The position numbers were made by a program, and so were the translations under genes. The notes beneath the pieces are model-generated. The model saw only the letters and a list, made by a program, of their open reading frames with translations, was not told the DNA's origin and made no database searches. This document shows, one piece after another, positions 13,601 through 24,380 of a DNA stretch of 64,000 nt (positions are counted from its first letter, which is position 1; each line of letters begins with the position of its first letter). The DNA is from Brienomyrus brachyistius (lineage: Eukaryota; Chordata; Actinopteri; Osteoglossiformes; Mormyridae), in NCBI RefSeq assembly GCF_023856365.1, contig NC_064552.1:6935160-6999159 (forward strand), written 5' to 3'.

Positions 13601-16600
13601 GCCTCCAACCCACCAGTCAATTACCCAACATCTGGCTTAATGAGAAGATAACATTCGACAGCTTAATGTGAGAATCAAATAGTAAGCAATTCCATGAGGC
13701 GACAAAAAACACTGTATGCCGCACAGCCAACATAAATGGGTTTTAAGGCTTGATGTGAATTTAAAGGTATGAAAGGCCAGAGTCCATCAGGGCAGTGTGA
13801 TGTCGTTTAAGAAAAAGCAATAAGACCTAAAAGCTGTCATGTGGTCGGAAAGTAGGAGTTTGGTGTCAACAGTCACTTTGTGATTCTTGGGGTCAGTGTG
13901 CTGGTCTCAGAGGTAATGGGAAAGGCCTGCAAAGGAGGTGACTTGAGTAGGTAGAGAAGATTGGATTTTGAGGGGTTTATTTTCAGCGGGTGGGCAGTTG
14001 TCTAGTTCTGGATGGTTGTGAGGCACTCAAAGATACAAGGAGAGGCAGAAATAAGAAGTTGGTAGGGAGAGACAAGTCTTGCCGTTATCGTAGCATTTCA
14101 GAGGGAAGCCACAACAACAGAACCTGGAAAATGCAAATATAAATACAACTGGCTGAGACATTATCGCTATCGTGACAGTGGTTAGCAATGCCTATCCCGG
14201 GGGAGTCTTTATTAATCTATCATGGAGCAGTTTTAAATGTGGGGAGACAAGCAATTCACACCCGTGCCTGTGAGATCTAGACATGTAAGTGTGGCAGGGG
14301 AGCTTAACGGTTATCCACTATTTTTTCAAGTGAATCTGACCGTAAGGTCATACAAAATCATAAAGCAATATAAGTATAATTGCATATATATATATATATA
14401 TAAATGGAAGTAAATCCACCATCCACCATTCATTGCAGTGTCTATACGTATGTGTATGAGTATATATATTGCATCCACACACACACACACACACACACAC
14501 ACTGTTTCTGAGCAGTCTAAATATATTAATAAAGAATGTGTCACCCCTCTGTTTGGCAAGCTTCAGAACACATGCAGTCAGTAGTCAGTATAATTGCATA
14601 GTGCCTTCAGTTGGCAGATCCTTAAATAGACAGGGGGTCAACCACGAGTATTAACTTCTGAAATATGTGCTTCTGGACCTGACTGATTTATTGCCGTCAC
14701 CCCCCCCCTCCCCCCACCCTCAGCAGGAAGGACTTTAATGTTTTATAAAGGTCACTGCCGTCACATGTTGTCTTGTAGGGACACTTCACAGTGAAGCGAG
14801 TTCCATTCACCTCATTAACCCACAATTCCAGAACATGATATTTTCGCTAGCAAAAAGTATGCATGATTCTTGTGGTTTTGTGGTGATATAGCATGTTTAA
14901 ATGTATTCTGCCACTGTCTTAATTAACATGAAGGAAAATCCTGTCAATAATTTTGAATTATTGCATTAACTGAATTTGTTCTAGTTATTACTAGTGCTTT
15001 TTATATTAATATTTCGGACCTTAATTAGCCGTTGTTTTATGTATCCGGGGCATTGCATCCTCCTTCGAAACAAAATATTTATGTTTATGTTTTTTGCCCA
15101 GCAGTCATGTTGTTTTTATTAAAACAAAACTTTGCGAAAACCCTAAAACTGCTCTTTCAACCAGTGAAGGTGAGGAATGTTACTTCTCAGCTGGTGCAAT
15201 TGTAACTCTAAAATGAACAAACATTTCCACTTATTAAAATGCTACAGGTTTGCCATTCTATTAATGGGTTCAGCTAAGCAGATTATTTGCAGATATATCG
15301 ACTACATCGACTGAAAAAAATATTTCCGAACACGGATGATATATAAATATATGGTTAATAGTTGGTTAAAATATTTTCTTGCATTTTTAGAATAACATTA
15401 AGTATAACATATAGAAAAGCAAAAGCAAATGACGCATAACAAGAATTCAGGAGTAGATGATTTCCGGATGTAGTGTTTTTTGTTTTATAGCATTGAAATT
15501 AGATTTCTATTCATGCAAATTTGTATTTTTTATTTTCAGCTCCGCTGGTTGACTCCAGCCAGAGAAACAGCAGCTCTGCTATGCTGATGCTTCTTTCAGT
15601 CGTGTTCCTGGGTTTAGCTGTTTTTTTAATCTACAAGTTCAAAAGGTAAAAGCATTTTCCTTGTCATGACAGTTGCATACAGCTCACTGTCTAGTCCTAC
15701 TCTGCAAAATGCATAATTCTCTACTTGTTTCTTTTTTTGTCCTGCTCATGGTTTGGCAAACAGAGACTATATCAGTCTACAAAGTGTGAATTGTATATAA
15801 ACTCCTTTGACTAAATGTACTGTTCTAAGCTAGAAGGACAAAACTGTGCATAAACTACACTAGTCAGCATGATCGACATCTGGAAAAGTACATTTAACAT
15901 AAATATTGCCATGAATCACACAAACCTGTTACAGTGTTTCTATCCCTTTCATTTTTCTTTGCATCATTTGTGTTTTTCTATTCTTTGTAAGAAAAATTCC
16001 ATGGCTAAACATATATGCTGAGGTTAACCACGAGAAAGAGCAGGAGATGATTGGCTCTGTCAGCCAAAGTGACAGCACACCGAAAATAACACTTAGCGAG
16101 TTCTCCACTCCCAAGGAGCTGAAGGAGAAAGAACTGGATGCAAGGATTAAAGGTAAGTGTTGTATGTGAGATGCGAAGGAGTTGCACGGTAAAACACTCA
16201 GTGAAGTAGTTTGCCGGAAAAGGAAGCATTATTGAAATAAAAGTTTCAATAAAAGAGTCTGTTGGGCTGTACTGAGAAAGAAGTGGGGATTTTATGATGA
16301 AATAAATGGACAATTTTCCTCTTCATCAGGTATCACTACACATAAAATTACTAAAATAAATATCTTTAAATGCCTTTGTGAATGCTTGATTAGCATATAT
16401 TGCTCAAAAGTACAATTAGGCTAAGCCCAGTAGGTTGCTTATTGCTTTAACGCTTTTGGGTGGGAATTCATGTTTGTTGTTAAAGTGGTTTTTGATCATA
16501 TATCTCAGAAAACTGAAAACACAATATCCATGCTGTAAACTAGACAAGTGCACATTTCTGGAGTGTTTCCTGGTTTTATTAACTGTAACTCTGGAGAATA

Positions 16601-17109
16601 AGTGCTAATCATATTTAATAACTGATTTTAAGTTGACATGGTGAATTTAAACAATAAAAGAGTAGTTACTTTTTACAGTTAAAAAAATAGTCCAATTTAG
16701 AAAACCTAGGGACCTTGCCTAAGAAAAGTGGTTGGCAGATGGAAGGATGGATGGATGGAATTTGAAGAATGTGATCTGACAATGGAAAGGCTGCATACAG
16801 TAATTGTACATATGCAAAGTCTCTTACCAGAAATCATGACCCGGTTACTCAAGATAATACAGACCTTGTAGTGAGCATTTCCATGTAGGACCTACTTCCT
16901 TTCTGCCGAAGATGATAACATCTTTAAAATGTATAAGCAGATTGATGGCAACTTTCAACCAACTGAGAACTTCATACCTTGCACCTGTTTCAGAATGATA
17001 ATGGTCTAATATACTTCATTCTGCCTTTATGTTTGTCTTTTTTTTACCAGGAGGAATTGGGATTGTCAGTGAGAGCACAAGGGAGATTCCAAACTGCACT
17101 AGTGTTTAA
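3373..17109 (+). CDS. sorcs3: SorCS-type VPS10-domain sorting receptor, C-terminal 371 residues (nine exons)
   Basis: This is a type I membrane receptor that, in its family, sorts cargo between the Golgi, endosomes and neuronal surface. Nine exons (3373-3559, 3817-3950, 4051-4174, 4597-4709, 11742-11873, 11981-12080, 15540-15645, 15992-16152, 17051-17109) sum to 1116 nt, exactly 372 codons with the stop, and every phase matches. Numbering from the first window residue, I see the PKD motif DFGDG at 11-15, a PKD-like repeat to about 148, the membrane-proximal domain at about 149-266, a transmembrane helix at 277-295, and a tail with the tyrosine motif YAEV at 307-310. N-glycosylation sequons fall at 22, 83, 104, 216 and 273, all luminal. 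The C-terminus NCTSV is a class I PDZ ligand. From memory of the family, this ending suits SorCS3 rather than SorCS1, but no alignment was run. The VPS10 domain is encoded upstream of the window. Confidence 0.85.
3817..3950 (+). CDS. sorcs3: sorcs3 exon: PKD-like repeat, Trp-rich
   Basis: The acceptor TTTTCAG ends at 3816 and the donor GTAATG starts at 3951. The first two bases complete a Cys codon, giving CPVEHVHL at the start. A Trp-rich strand, FWWFW, lies near the end and is followed by the sequon NST. The exon encodes 45 residues and ends in phase 0. Two further N-glycosylation sites are plausible, in NLTA and NSTE. Confidence 0.88.
4051..4174 (+). CDS. sorcs3: sorcs3 exon: end of PKD-like region
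   Basis: The acceptor TTGTAG ends at 4050 after a 100-bp intron, and the donor GTAAAT starts at 4175. The exon encodes 41 residues plus one base. It includes the segment EGSISYTF followed by a TVTVQVS strand, as expected for the last beta strands of the second PKD-like repeat. Confidence 0.87.
4597..4709 (+). CDS. sorcs3: sorcs3 exon: membrane-proximal domain, with GC splice donor
   Basis: The acceptor TTTTCACAG ends at 4596. The exon encodes FFKSLLLSFSPNLDEYN and then PEWRQDVGRVIKKALLQ, a highly conserved SorCS stretch. It stops at CAG (4707-4709), followed by GCAAGT instead of GT. The GC donor keeps the frame into the exon at 11742. The nearest GT (4715) would break the phase. The following intron is 7032 bp, the longest complete one in the window. 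Confidence 0.85.
5044..5301. mobile_element. Palindromic MITE with 4-bp target duplication
   Basis: The left half (CACTCTTA, then TTGTCACTGGGGCTGTACCC) is the inverted complement of the right half (GGGTACAGCCCTAGTGACAA, then TTAGAGTG). CATA precedes the left end (5040-5043) and follows the right end (5302-5305). The element has no coding capacity and lies in the 7-kb sorcs3 intron. Related repeats are widespread in fish. I cannot fix the superfamily. Confidence 0.65.
7638..7736 (+). repeat. AT microsatellite next to a SINE tail fragment
   Basis: An (AT)n run of about 50 bp (7640-7688) is followed by a truncated SINE 3' end (7688-7735: CGCGACCCAATAGGATAAGC, then GGTTTGGAAAATAAATGG) and a second short AT run. 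Only the last part of the SINE remains. It matches the 3' ends of the copies at 32721 and 60019. Confidence 0.75.
8672..9105. mobile_element. Degraded hAT-like element (tentative)
   Basis: The left end (CCAGGATTCTCAATC) and the right end (GGTTGTGAATCGCTATTCTAG) are roughly inverted. TCTAG is present outside or at both ends. Internal phrases such as GTCGCAACCC and GTCGCGACC are also inverted. This resembles common fish hAT MITEs, but it is diverged. Confidence 0.35.
9195..10413. mobile_element. Possible 1.2-kb element with imperfect terminal inverted repeats
   Basis: AGTATGTTTACATGCACGCT at the left mirrors TGCATGTACATGTACTGAAT at the right with several mismatches, and both sides then carry CTAAG-like and CCCGACT- or GTCCGATT-like text. 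There is no transposase frame. Both the boundaries and the class are uncertain. Confidence 0.3.
10636..10655 (+). repeat. Poly-G run
   Basis: About 20 consecutive G lie in the large sorcs3 intron. A second G-rich run lies at 17152-17175 after the stop codon. Either is a likely site of length polymorphism and of sequencing error. Confidence 0.85.
11742..11873 (+). CDS. sorcs3: sorcs3 exon: membrane-proximal domain
   Basis: The acceptor ACTGAAG ends at 11741 and the donor GTGAGC starts at 11874. The exon is 44 whole codons, phase 0 at both ends. It encodes the typical segment LLVAVFPGLPTAAELFILP, a sequon NYS (residue 216 of the partial protein) and a charged linker. Confidence 0.87.
11981..12080 (+). 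CDS. sorcs3: sorcs3 exon: membrane-proximal domain, C-terminal part
   Basis: The acceptor TTCAACAG ends at 11980 after a 107-bp intron, and the donor GTAAGA starts at 12081. It encodes LNQNLVEFELKPGVRVIVY, followed by TQLTL, the conserved end of the membrane-proximal domain. The exon ends in phase 1. Confidence 0.88.
12715..12914 (+). mobile_element. hAT-like MITE, copy 2
   Basis: This is the same family as 1551-1742, in the same orientation. It begins CAGGGCATCAAATTCCAG and ends GCAGTTTGATACCCCTG, with an internal CAGAGCCCTGTGTAGCTTAG. The two copies sit in different sorcs3 introns. The flanking octamers (CAGTATAT and CCCTACAT) match only in part, so the insertion is old. Confidence 0.65.
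13304..13441 (+). mobile_element. 5'-truncated tRNA-type SINE, 3' half
   Basis: Only the 3' body remains, from GGTGTGTGAGTGTGCCCTGT to the GGATGG tail. It matches the full copies at 32721-33080 and 60019-60374 closely. It lies in the 3.5-kb sorcs3 intron before the transmembrane exon. Confidence 0.85.
14382..14502 (+). repeat. AT and CA microsatellites
   Basis: An (AT)n run at about 14383-14402 is followed, after about 75 bp of ordinary sequence, by (CA)n at 14477-14502. Both are intronic. Confidence 0.85.
15540..15645 (+). CDS. sorcs3: sorcs3 exon: transmembrane helix
   Basis: The acceptor ATTTTCAG ends at 15539 and the donor GTAAAA starts at 15646. After APLVDSS and a sequon NSS comes one hydrophobic helix (AMLMLLSVVFLGLAVFLIY), followed at once by the basic stop-transfer residues KFK. 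This orients the protein as type I with the C-terminus in the cytosol. Confidence 0.9.
15992..16152 (+). CDS. sorcs3: sorcs3 exon: cytoplasmic tail
   Basis: The acceptor TTTGTAAG ends at 15991 and the donor GTAAGT starts at 16153. The exon encodes 54 residues, beginning RKIPWLNIYAEV, where YAEV is a tyrosine (Yxx-hydrophobic) trafficking motif. An acidic and serine-rich stretch follows (KEQEMIGSVSQSDS). In SorCS genes alternative tails are spliced at this point. I saw only this tail in the window. Confidence 0.87.
17051..17109 (+). CDS. sorcs3: sorcs3 last coding exon, PDZ-ligand C-terminus
   Basis: The acceptor TTTTACCAG ends at 17050. The exon encodes GGIGIVSESTREIPNCTSV and the stop TAA at 17107-17109. 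The final TSV fits a class I PDZ ligand. Mammalian SorCS3 is known to bind the PDZ protein PICK1, and this ending is one reason for the sorcs3 call. Confidence 0.88.
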
Positions 17110-18860
17110 ATGAAAAAGAAAGTTACACATTGTACAGGAGTAGTGGAAACTGGGGGGCGGGGGGGGGGGGGGGGGTACTTATTTTGTAATTCTGAAGGTT
17201 CATGTTAATAGTTTTGTAAGGACCTCATTTATACAGATTTGCATGGATGTCTTGTTTTATAAGATTTATGCGGTCAATCTAAATCTGCTTAACAAGGCAT
17301 TTTAAGAAAGTTTCCCATTCATGTTTATGTAAAAGTTTGCAGAAGCTGTACACATGGAAATTGTTAGTGTATTTACTCCAGTTGTTCCATCGCTGTTGGA
17401 TTTTTTTTTTTAATTATTTAAAAATATTGGATACTCATGATGGTAATAATCATTACTGTGTTTATTTATATTAATAGAAATGTGGTTATGTTGCTGTCCC
17501 ACTGCAGCTGGTATTGGTTGTTACTCATGAAAACATACAAATTTAATTAACGTGGAAATTATTTGTTTCCGCTAAAATATACACATGATTTCCCATGTGA
17601 TGGTGTTATGGGTTTATTGCAGTCTACTGTAGAATAATATATTTTTTTTTTAACATTTCCAAATTTGCAAATATATTAAATATATAATTTTCACACTTTT
17701 GTATTGGATAAGATATTTTTTCTTATTTAATAACAGTAAGAAAACAAAATCAAAAGGTAAGGTAGCTAATAATGGGGGAGGATTTGTTGCTGTAGTACAA
17801 ATCCTAGAAAAGGATCCGTTTTTGTACCCGTGAGGAAGATGTACCTGAATTGCTAAAACAACGTATTTGACTATAAAAATATGTGACTTTGAAGGAAAAA
17901 ATGTGTTGGCTGAAATAATAATAATAATAAAATTGTCAGTAGCTACATAATAAAATCCTAATATTCTTTGACATTATTAAAATTATGTACTTGTTTTGCA
18001 ATCGGTATTACAATGAAATAATTTATTGTTTATTTGAATGACATTTGTTTATTTATTTTGTAAAAAAACAAAAAAGTTTTATCTTAGTTCTGTTTCATAG
18101 GCCCTGATATATTGTCAATGTTGACAATGTTTAGAAACAAGCAGTCCTGTGGTGTAGTCCAGCCCTGGGCTGCCTGGGGCGGATGTCAGTATGGGGCGGG
18201 TGTCAGTATATCACCGCCCTCCCCCCCTGCCGACACCACTCATGACCCTGATCAGAGGTGAATTTTCCAAAAGCATAAAACTGTGCAACTGGATGGATCC
18301 AACCATGTAAGTTATTGGTGGGAGTTTCACCCCAGGATGAATAGCTAGAGGATGGATGGATGGATGCATGGATGGATGGATGGATGGATGGATGGATGGA
18401 AAGTGTGAACCGAGAACTATATTGAACAGCGCAAGTAGCACAAGTGCCACAAAGGTAGTTTAAATTCAAGAATAAATTTTTATATCAGTATCAACTAAGA
18501 TATTGATATAAAGTATATTTTTAAAGTATATTTTATTAGAAAGAATTGTTTCCCCCATATTCCACAAAAATAAGAGGAATAATCGTTATACTGCCACTAG
18601 AGTTTTAAAGTATATGCTCATATTGACTTCTGTCTAGAATGTATTTCAGTCCATGTATTTTATTATTATTATTATAATTATTATTATTATTATTATTGTT
18701 GATGTCTTTAAATGCAATTGTAATATATGAAAGTTTGATTACAAGGATTTTATTGTGTCAGATAAAATCTGCTGTTCTCTGTATATAATGTAAGTATACA
18801 TGATCTCCAAGGGAAAAAAAAACACATTTATATGTGACCAAAATAAAAGTATCAAGAAAA
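17110..18860 (+). other. sorcs3: Probable 3' UTR of sorcs3
   Basis: The sequence after the stop is very AT-rich and has no gene. A poly-G run lies at about 17152-17175. AATAAA signals occur at 17926-17931, 17949-17954 and 18842-18847, so the true end could be near 17.95 kb or 18.86 kb. A GGAT microsatellite (18349-18401) and an ATT run (18660-18699) would lie inside the longer form. The 3' end is inferred only. Confidence 0.5.
18349..18401 (+). repeat. GGAT tetranucleotide array
   Basis: About 12 copies of GGAT, with one GCAT variant, lie in the probable 3' UTR or just past it. The local SINE family ends in the same GGAT tail, so the array may have grown from a lost SINE 3' end. A smaller one lies at 16740-16759. 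Confidence 0.8.
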
Positions 18861-21300
18861 AATATATTACATGGGAATTATATTTATTCTCCTTTTAATG
18901 AGATCCTGGCTTATGCATGTTAATGCTGACAATGCAATTTATATAGCATTTGCTATATATTGGTTTTTCGTATTGTTTTTCATTTTATTGTGAAGCTGGC
19001 CAATATGATTCACTTCTTTTTGCGTAGCCTGAATTCTTCCAGTTAAATAAGTTTCGTTATTAACAAAGCAATTCAAATTGAACTGTAGATTTTGTAATAT
19101 CTGGCATATTTTGTTTTTCATTTTCAATGGTTCACTTATTTTCTCTCTATTTTAAAATGTCAAACGGTAGTATACTTTAAATAAACATTTAACTACATTT
19201 TCACATTGTGACTGAAACTGCAAATTGTTCATCTATATTAGCCACCTAGTCTGCAAATTTAAAGCAATAAGCATCATTATTATTCATTAACTTAAATCAT
19301 GCCACAGGTGGTTCTCATGTATTTAATACTGTCCGCCTTAATGGATTTTTACACCATATACATTAAAAAAAAAAAAAAAAACAGACAATTTCAGTACACC
19401 AATGACAGAAATGATAAATTGAATTGAAATGTCCCTTCACCTACCAAATATACAGTAGAAATCAAAGCAGTTTCAACTTAAACTTTGCTTGCATACAGGA
19501 CATGCCCTGACATTATATGCATGTTAATCCTGTTTACATATCTCATCAGCAAATTTCAAGTAATTTTTTTCCAAAACTATTTCAAGTTTAAATCCTCTTC
19601 CTTACCCAATTTTGATTTGTAATAGAATAGAATTTTCATTTACACTGTCAGAAGATAGGTTACAGCCCTGGTACAGGTTAGTTCCCGAAGGTATAAATGA
19701 CGTTAATGTAGCCGCTGGGGTTAGAGGATCCAATCAAAATTAAGGAGACATATTAAGGAAACATCATGTCATGCAAAAGATTAGGTGTAATAATTTGTAG
19801 TCACATGTTATTTTAAGCACCTTGGCCAGTTGATGATCTCAGTGCCACCAGTAACAATGATTTAACCATTTGGGGAGGTACAGGTCATGGAAGTGTCACA
19901 TGAAAGTGTAAGACATGGTAGGTAGTGCTACCTGTGGATAAGAGTATACTTTCCTTTAGAGGTCCATTCATTGATTGAAAATGTCAAGATCACTGCAAAC
20001 CTCAGTGTACATCACAAGGCGGTAGTTTTATCAGTTTGTCAAAGAACCTCACAAAAATTGATACAATGGTTGGCTTGAAAAGCACAGGGCCCTTGTTACA
20101 CCTATAAATGCACTTTTCACAAGTGATGTGCTGTGAAGAGCAGAAGCATTGTTCTACTCAACAATGGAGAAAAATCACGTTATCCTAGACCATTTCCTCA
20201 ACATGCGGAAGAGAACCTGTATGAGCACATGAGAAAGAAGCCGACAAAGTAGGTGTTCTGGTGGGCCTTTTGTGGTATAGAATGCCTTTTCTTTGCTTTT
20301 TACACTCAGCGACTGAAAGGGTAAGGAAAATGGCAAAAAAACAAAAAGCCGTTATGAGGGATCACAGTCATCCTGCAGTAAAACATTTCTATGCTGATGA
20401 CAGTAAAATCTTGCAGAATTATGATGCCTTCACAAATCCTAAGTGGTCACTGAATGATTGATGAACATAAAAACAGCATAAATCATACTTTGCCATCACC
20501 ATGCCAGTTACCTGATCTCAAATCAATTGAATGGCCGGGGGAAATTCTGGACCACTGCCTATGACAATGTTTTTTCATGAACATCCCCTTAACAGGGTTT
20601 TACACACTCATAGCAGTGTAGCCAGGGTGTAATGAAACTGTACAAGGCTTCCTGCGATGGCCCAAAGGCTTATTAAAACACTTTATATCGGTACAGTTAC
20701 CTGTCCATAATGATTCCTATAATGTTATACACTGAAAATACTGCAATATACTGTATGATACACAACTTTGAATCAGCGAATAATGAGTCAATTAAAACAT
20801 TCTTCTTTTTTAGAAATATGGGTGAATTTCTAAATATTTTAATTGCCATTAATTGCATATACTGTACTATACCATTTTATATATAACGGACAGGAATTAA
20901 CCAATACAGCCTCTAATAAAAAATGTCAGCACGCTGATTGATGCTGCAAGTTCATTGAAGACTTAACTAATGCAAATATTGAAAGACAGATTATCAGAGA
21001 ACCTAATAATGATGGAAAAAAAATTAATAAAAAATAAGAAAGTCATTGTTCAATACAAATGTTGGTTCAGATGTAGACGTATGGAGTGACACACTTTAAT
21101 AGTCTTTATGCTTGTCCCACAATCATTTATCACATGACCTCTTGTGTTGTATCGAATATTTTAATTCAAGATCGCATGTTATCTGTCAAAAAAATTTGTG
21201 TGTATAAAAGGATTAAAGTAAATGTAAGAAATGTGTTACAATTCAGTGTTTTTGAAGAGTAACATTTAACTTTTTAGAATGTTCAACAATACATTTGTAG
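18861..21300. other. Intergenic AT-rich DNA, with a possible transposon relic
   Basis: I found no gene here. A poly-A run lies at 19364-19381. The stretch about 20020-20700 reads like decayed transposase-derived text (for example GATCTCAAATCAATTGAATG, then GGAAATTCTGGACC, the kind of C-terminal transposase coding seen in fish Tc1/mariner and pogo relics), but it is too broken to classify. Confidence 0.4.
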
Positions 21301-21311
21301 ACATATTTTAT

Positions 21312-21519
21312 TTATGCGAAGTCTTGTTGCAGCTCTAAGACCGAATTTGAAACGTACGGCGTACCTTGAAACTGCATCATGATTGCATCATCAACTGAGC
21401 GATATGTCACAGGGGGAAGGAATTTGGGCGGCAGAAGAAATTTGGCATGACAACACCTACATTGCTGGATACAATAGCTTTTATCGTATACACATGTTAT
21501 GGACCAAGGCAAATGTATA
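21312..21519 (-). other. Candidate orphan terminal exon (weak)
   Basis: On the - strand an acceptor-like CACCTACAG ends at 21520. It is followed by an open stretch of 69 residues to TAA at 21312-21314. AATAAA-like text follows at once. The reading has a Cys cluster (CIQQCRCC) and a protein-like ending, VLELQQDFA. I do not recognise it. There is no ATG, and no partner exon was seen upstream on the - strand. It may be a relic or chance. Confidence 0.2.
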
Positions 21520-21789
21520 CTGTAGGTGTGAGGTTACTATTTAACAACTGGAAAAGGGTCAACATCCCAAAGCTCATTAAAACATTGCACAGAACCTTCA
21601 GCAAGTGATTAAACTTTTGCTCATAAATTTTCTTATGGAAAAAACCATAAACCCATTACAATCCTGGCATGCTAATGTATTAAGGTCTCTGGCCTTGTGT
21701 ACTCCCTGAAGTATGACACGGAAACATTTATACATGATTGCTGTAATTTTATGAGGAGGATCTACATCCGTCATTCATCTTAATCAGTC

Positions 21790-22115
21790 AGGAGATGATG
21801 ATCAGGTCAGGTCAGGGTAGGTTGGAGAGCATGCCCAGATACAGTGCGTTGCTGCACCCACAACACGACAAAACACTTTAGTCATCCCAATTGGCGACCC
21901 CCCAGGCCAACACACAGTCCAGTTCCACCCCCCCAGAAGTGCCCATTAATCTGCCGCAGCCAGGTGTTACATGGGCGTCCCCTTGGCCTCGTCCAGCCAC
22001 CCGGATCCTCAACAATGAGGATCCTCTGAGCCAGATCGCCCTCAGAGAATCGCACCACAGTGCCGTAACAGACATTCCCTCACAATGCAGGTAATTTACC
22101 TCATTTTGCCCTCCA
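21790..22115 (-). mobile_element. Non-LTR retrotransposon (LINE) 3' fragment
   Basis: Read on the - strand, the stretch has the familiar LINE C-terminal text: an AGGATCCTCATTGTTGAGGA region, then codons like RGQGDAHVTPG (from a usual RGRPxxTW motif), and a finish near CAACCTACCCTGACCTGACC. It carries frameshifts and stops. The family is not fixed from this fragment. Confidence 0.55.
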
Positions 22116-22649
22116 AATGAGCTGCAGTTTGGTCGCTAAATGACATCACTGCACTTTTACAAAGCAGCACAGAAGGGTATCATTATATATCATTTCTATA
22201 ATAAGTTTTTCTTTTAAATGTGCTAATGCAAAGCAAATAATTTCCTGGGATAACTGTTACGATAAGACCTCATTTCTATGTATGTATGATATTATTCTTA
22301 GCACACATATTCCAGCTGGGATCAATAAAGTAGTTATTACATTATTGGCTGATACACGCTGCCATGCAAAAGGAAAGCAATGGCTTCCTGTCTGTTCTGC
22401 ACATGCTTCTTGTGCACTTTCCTTATGCTCTACGCTTTCTTGGGGCACATAAGAGCCCCTTTGCTGCCCACCAGTCTACCTGTGTTTCTGCCTCATTGCC
22501 TTCTGCCTAAAGCCGCCTCACCTATCCATCCACCAGCCTAACTACCTACCACTCTGCCTACCTCCCTGCCTGCCCAACAGCGCGCCTGCCTACTTCTGCT
22601 GTCCATCTGCCTAAATTTGCCCAGCGTTAAATTATGTGAACTCGTGCTA

Positions 22650-22840
22650 TTCGGTGCTCGTCCAGAGATGGATGGGCTTCTCCCCGGAGTCTGGTTTCTC
22701 CCACGGTTTCTTCCTGACTCTGAAAGGATTTTTTCTTGCCCCTGTCGCTTCAGGCTTACTCTCCAGAGACCTCCGGCCCTAGATCGTTCTTTGTGACAAT
22801 GCTCCTTATTGAAAGTACTACTGAAATATAATTGAATTTT
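22650..22840 (+). repeat. Common fish interspersed repeat fragment
   Basis: The text runs from TGGTTTCTCCCACGGTTTCT, through TTTTTTCTTGCCCCTGTCGC, to a TTTGTGACAATG segment and an AT-rich end (ATAATTGAATTTT). I recognise this order from a short repeat found across many fish genomes. The class is unclear. Confidence 0.5.
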
Positions 22841-22875
22841 TTCTGACTCTATACATAGATTGATATATCTCCCTA

Positions 22876-22887
<12 letters not shown>

Positions 22888-22908
<21 letters not shown>

Positions 22909-22912
22909 CACC
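22888..22912 (+). repeat. CA microsatellite
   Basis: About 12 CA units sit just downstream of the fish repeat fragment at 22650-22840. Confidence 0.85.
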
Positions 22913-23592
22913 GATTTCCACAGAAACAGAGACAATCAAAACATAGATGATCAATCTGCAGGCTGTAGGATTAATTAACACCTGGACCGACTTCAGAGCA
23001 TGCATGAGAAGAAGCACAGACCCAGTCAATTTGTTGCTTCTTCTCTGAGTACTGACAGGAAAATTGCACTTGATATTACCTGTGCTATGATGCGAAATAA
23101 GCAAATGACAACCTCAACAGTGACAATGAGGGGATTGCTAATTTTTATTTGTTTGTTTGTTTGTTTATTAAATCTTTCTAAAGTGATTTGAGAGAGAGAG
23201 AGAGGATATTTGCTGCACTTGATGAAACACCCCTGTCAGGAAAGATGGCACCATTGTCATTTCAGGGCTCTGCCCGTGGGATTGCTTTCACCAGACTATG
23301 AAAGTTCTCTTGTCCGTTAATAGCCTTCCTTCGATTGCAGTTTATTTCACTTGTGTGGTGTGTGGCGTTGGCAGATGGGAGTCCGACATGAAATGGATAT
23401 ACAGGATGGCAACCTGGCATAAAACAGCCCATTTGTCTTTATTCACTGGGGAAACCTGGAAGCAAGCTCATTATACTGGGAGTCAGATTAATCTCAGCTT
23501 CTGTCTTTTCCTCTTAACCCTCTGAGTTTAACAGTGTATTACATTTTTTTTTTTTTAATTTTGAGACATATTTCAAGCCTTTTGCAGTGAGT

Positions 23593-23630
23593 TACCTGCA
23601 CGTGTGTGTATGTATGTATCCATGCATGTA

Positions 23631-23710
<80 letters not shown>

Positions 23711-23739
23711 GTATACTGTATACATATATATATACTGTA

Positions 23740-23801
<62 letters not shown>

Positions 23802-23830
23802 GTATACTGTATACATATATATATACTGTA

Positions 23831-23895
<65 letters not shown>

Positions 23896-23935
23896 TATAC
23901 TGTGTACACATACACATGTATGCCTATATATATAT
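23593..23935 (+). repeat. Compound TG/AT microsatellite with a duplicated block
   Basis: A TG and TATG lead-in is followed by three long (AT)n runs (about 23646-23703, 23740-23794 and 23838-23891). The spacer ACACAGTATACTGTATACAT, then ATATATATACTGTATATATG, occurs twice (from 23704 and from 23796), so a block of about 93 bp has been duplicated. The open frames here reflect the lack of stops in AT repeats and are not genes. Confidence 0.9.
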
Positions 23936-23936
23936 C

Positions 23937-24210
23937 ACAAGTTTGCATATTCTCCTCATGTCGTCGTGGGGTTTCCTCCGGGTACTCCGGTTTCCCCCCA
24001 CAGTCCAAAGACATTCTGAGACTAATTGGACTTGCTAAATTGCTTGTAGGAGTGCATGTGTGATTGACTGGTGTGTGAGTGTGCCCTGCGATGGGCTGGC
24101 TCCCCATCCTGGGTTGTTCCCTGCCTCGTGCCCATTGCTTCCGGGATAGGCTCCGGACCCCCCACGACCCAGTAGGAGAAGCGGTTTGGAAAAAGGATGG
24201 ATGGATGGAT
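23937..24210 (+). mobile_element. 5'-truncated tRNA-type SINE
   Basis: The tRNA head is missing. The body runs from GTTTGCATATTCTCCTCATG to the tail GGATGGATGGATGGAT. It matches the copies at 32721 and 60019 through the body (GGTACTCCGGTTTCCCCCCA, then CAGTCCAAAGACA). The break coincides with the adjacent AT array. Confidence 0.88.
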
Positions 24211-24318
24211 TATGCTACTTGGAAATGGGTTTCAGAAAAGCTGCAGAGAGCAATGGGAACCCAAATGAGACTCAGGTGAGCATCATCAGAGTGCTTTTAA
24301 GTGCCTTTGTATTAAGGA

Positions 24319-24380
24319 TGAAGGTGTATATATATATATATATACACACGCAGCTAGTTACCTATAAGTGTGTGTATACA

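Noticed and set aside
23573..24107. Frames of 114-171 codons rich in Ile and Tyr
   Set aside because: They are translations of AT/TG microsatellite DNA.
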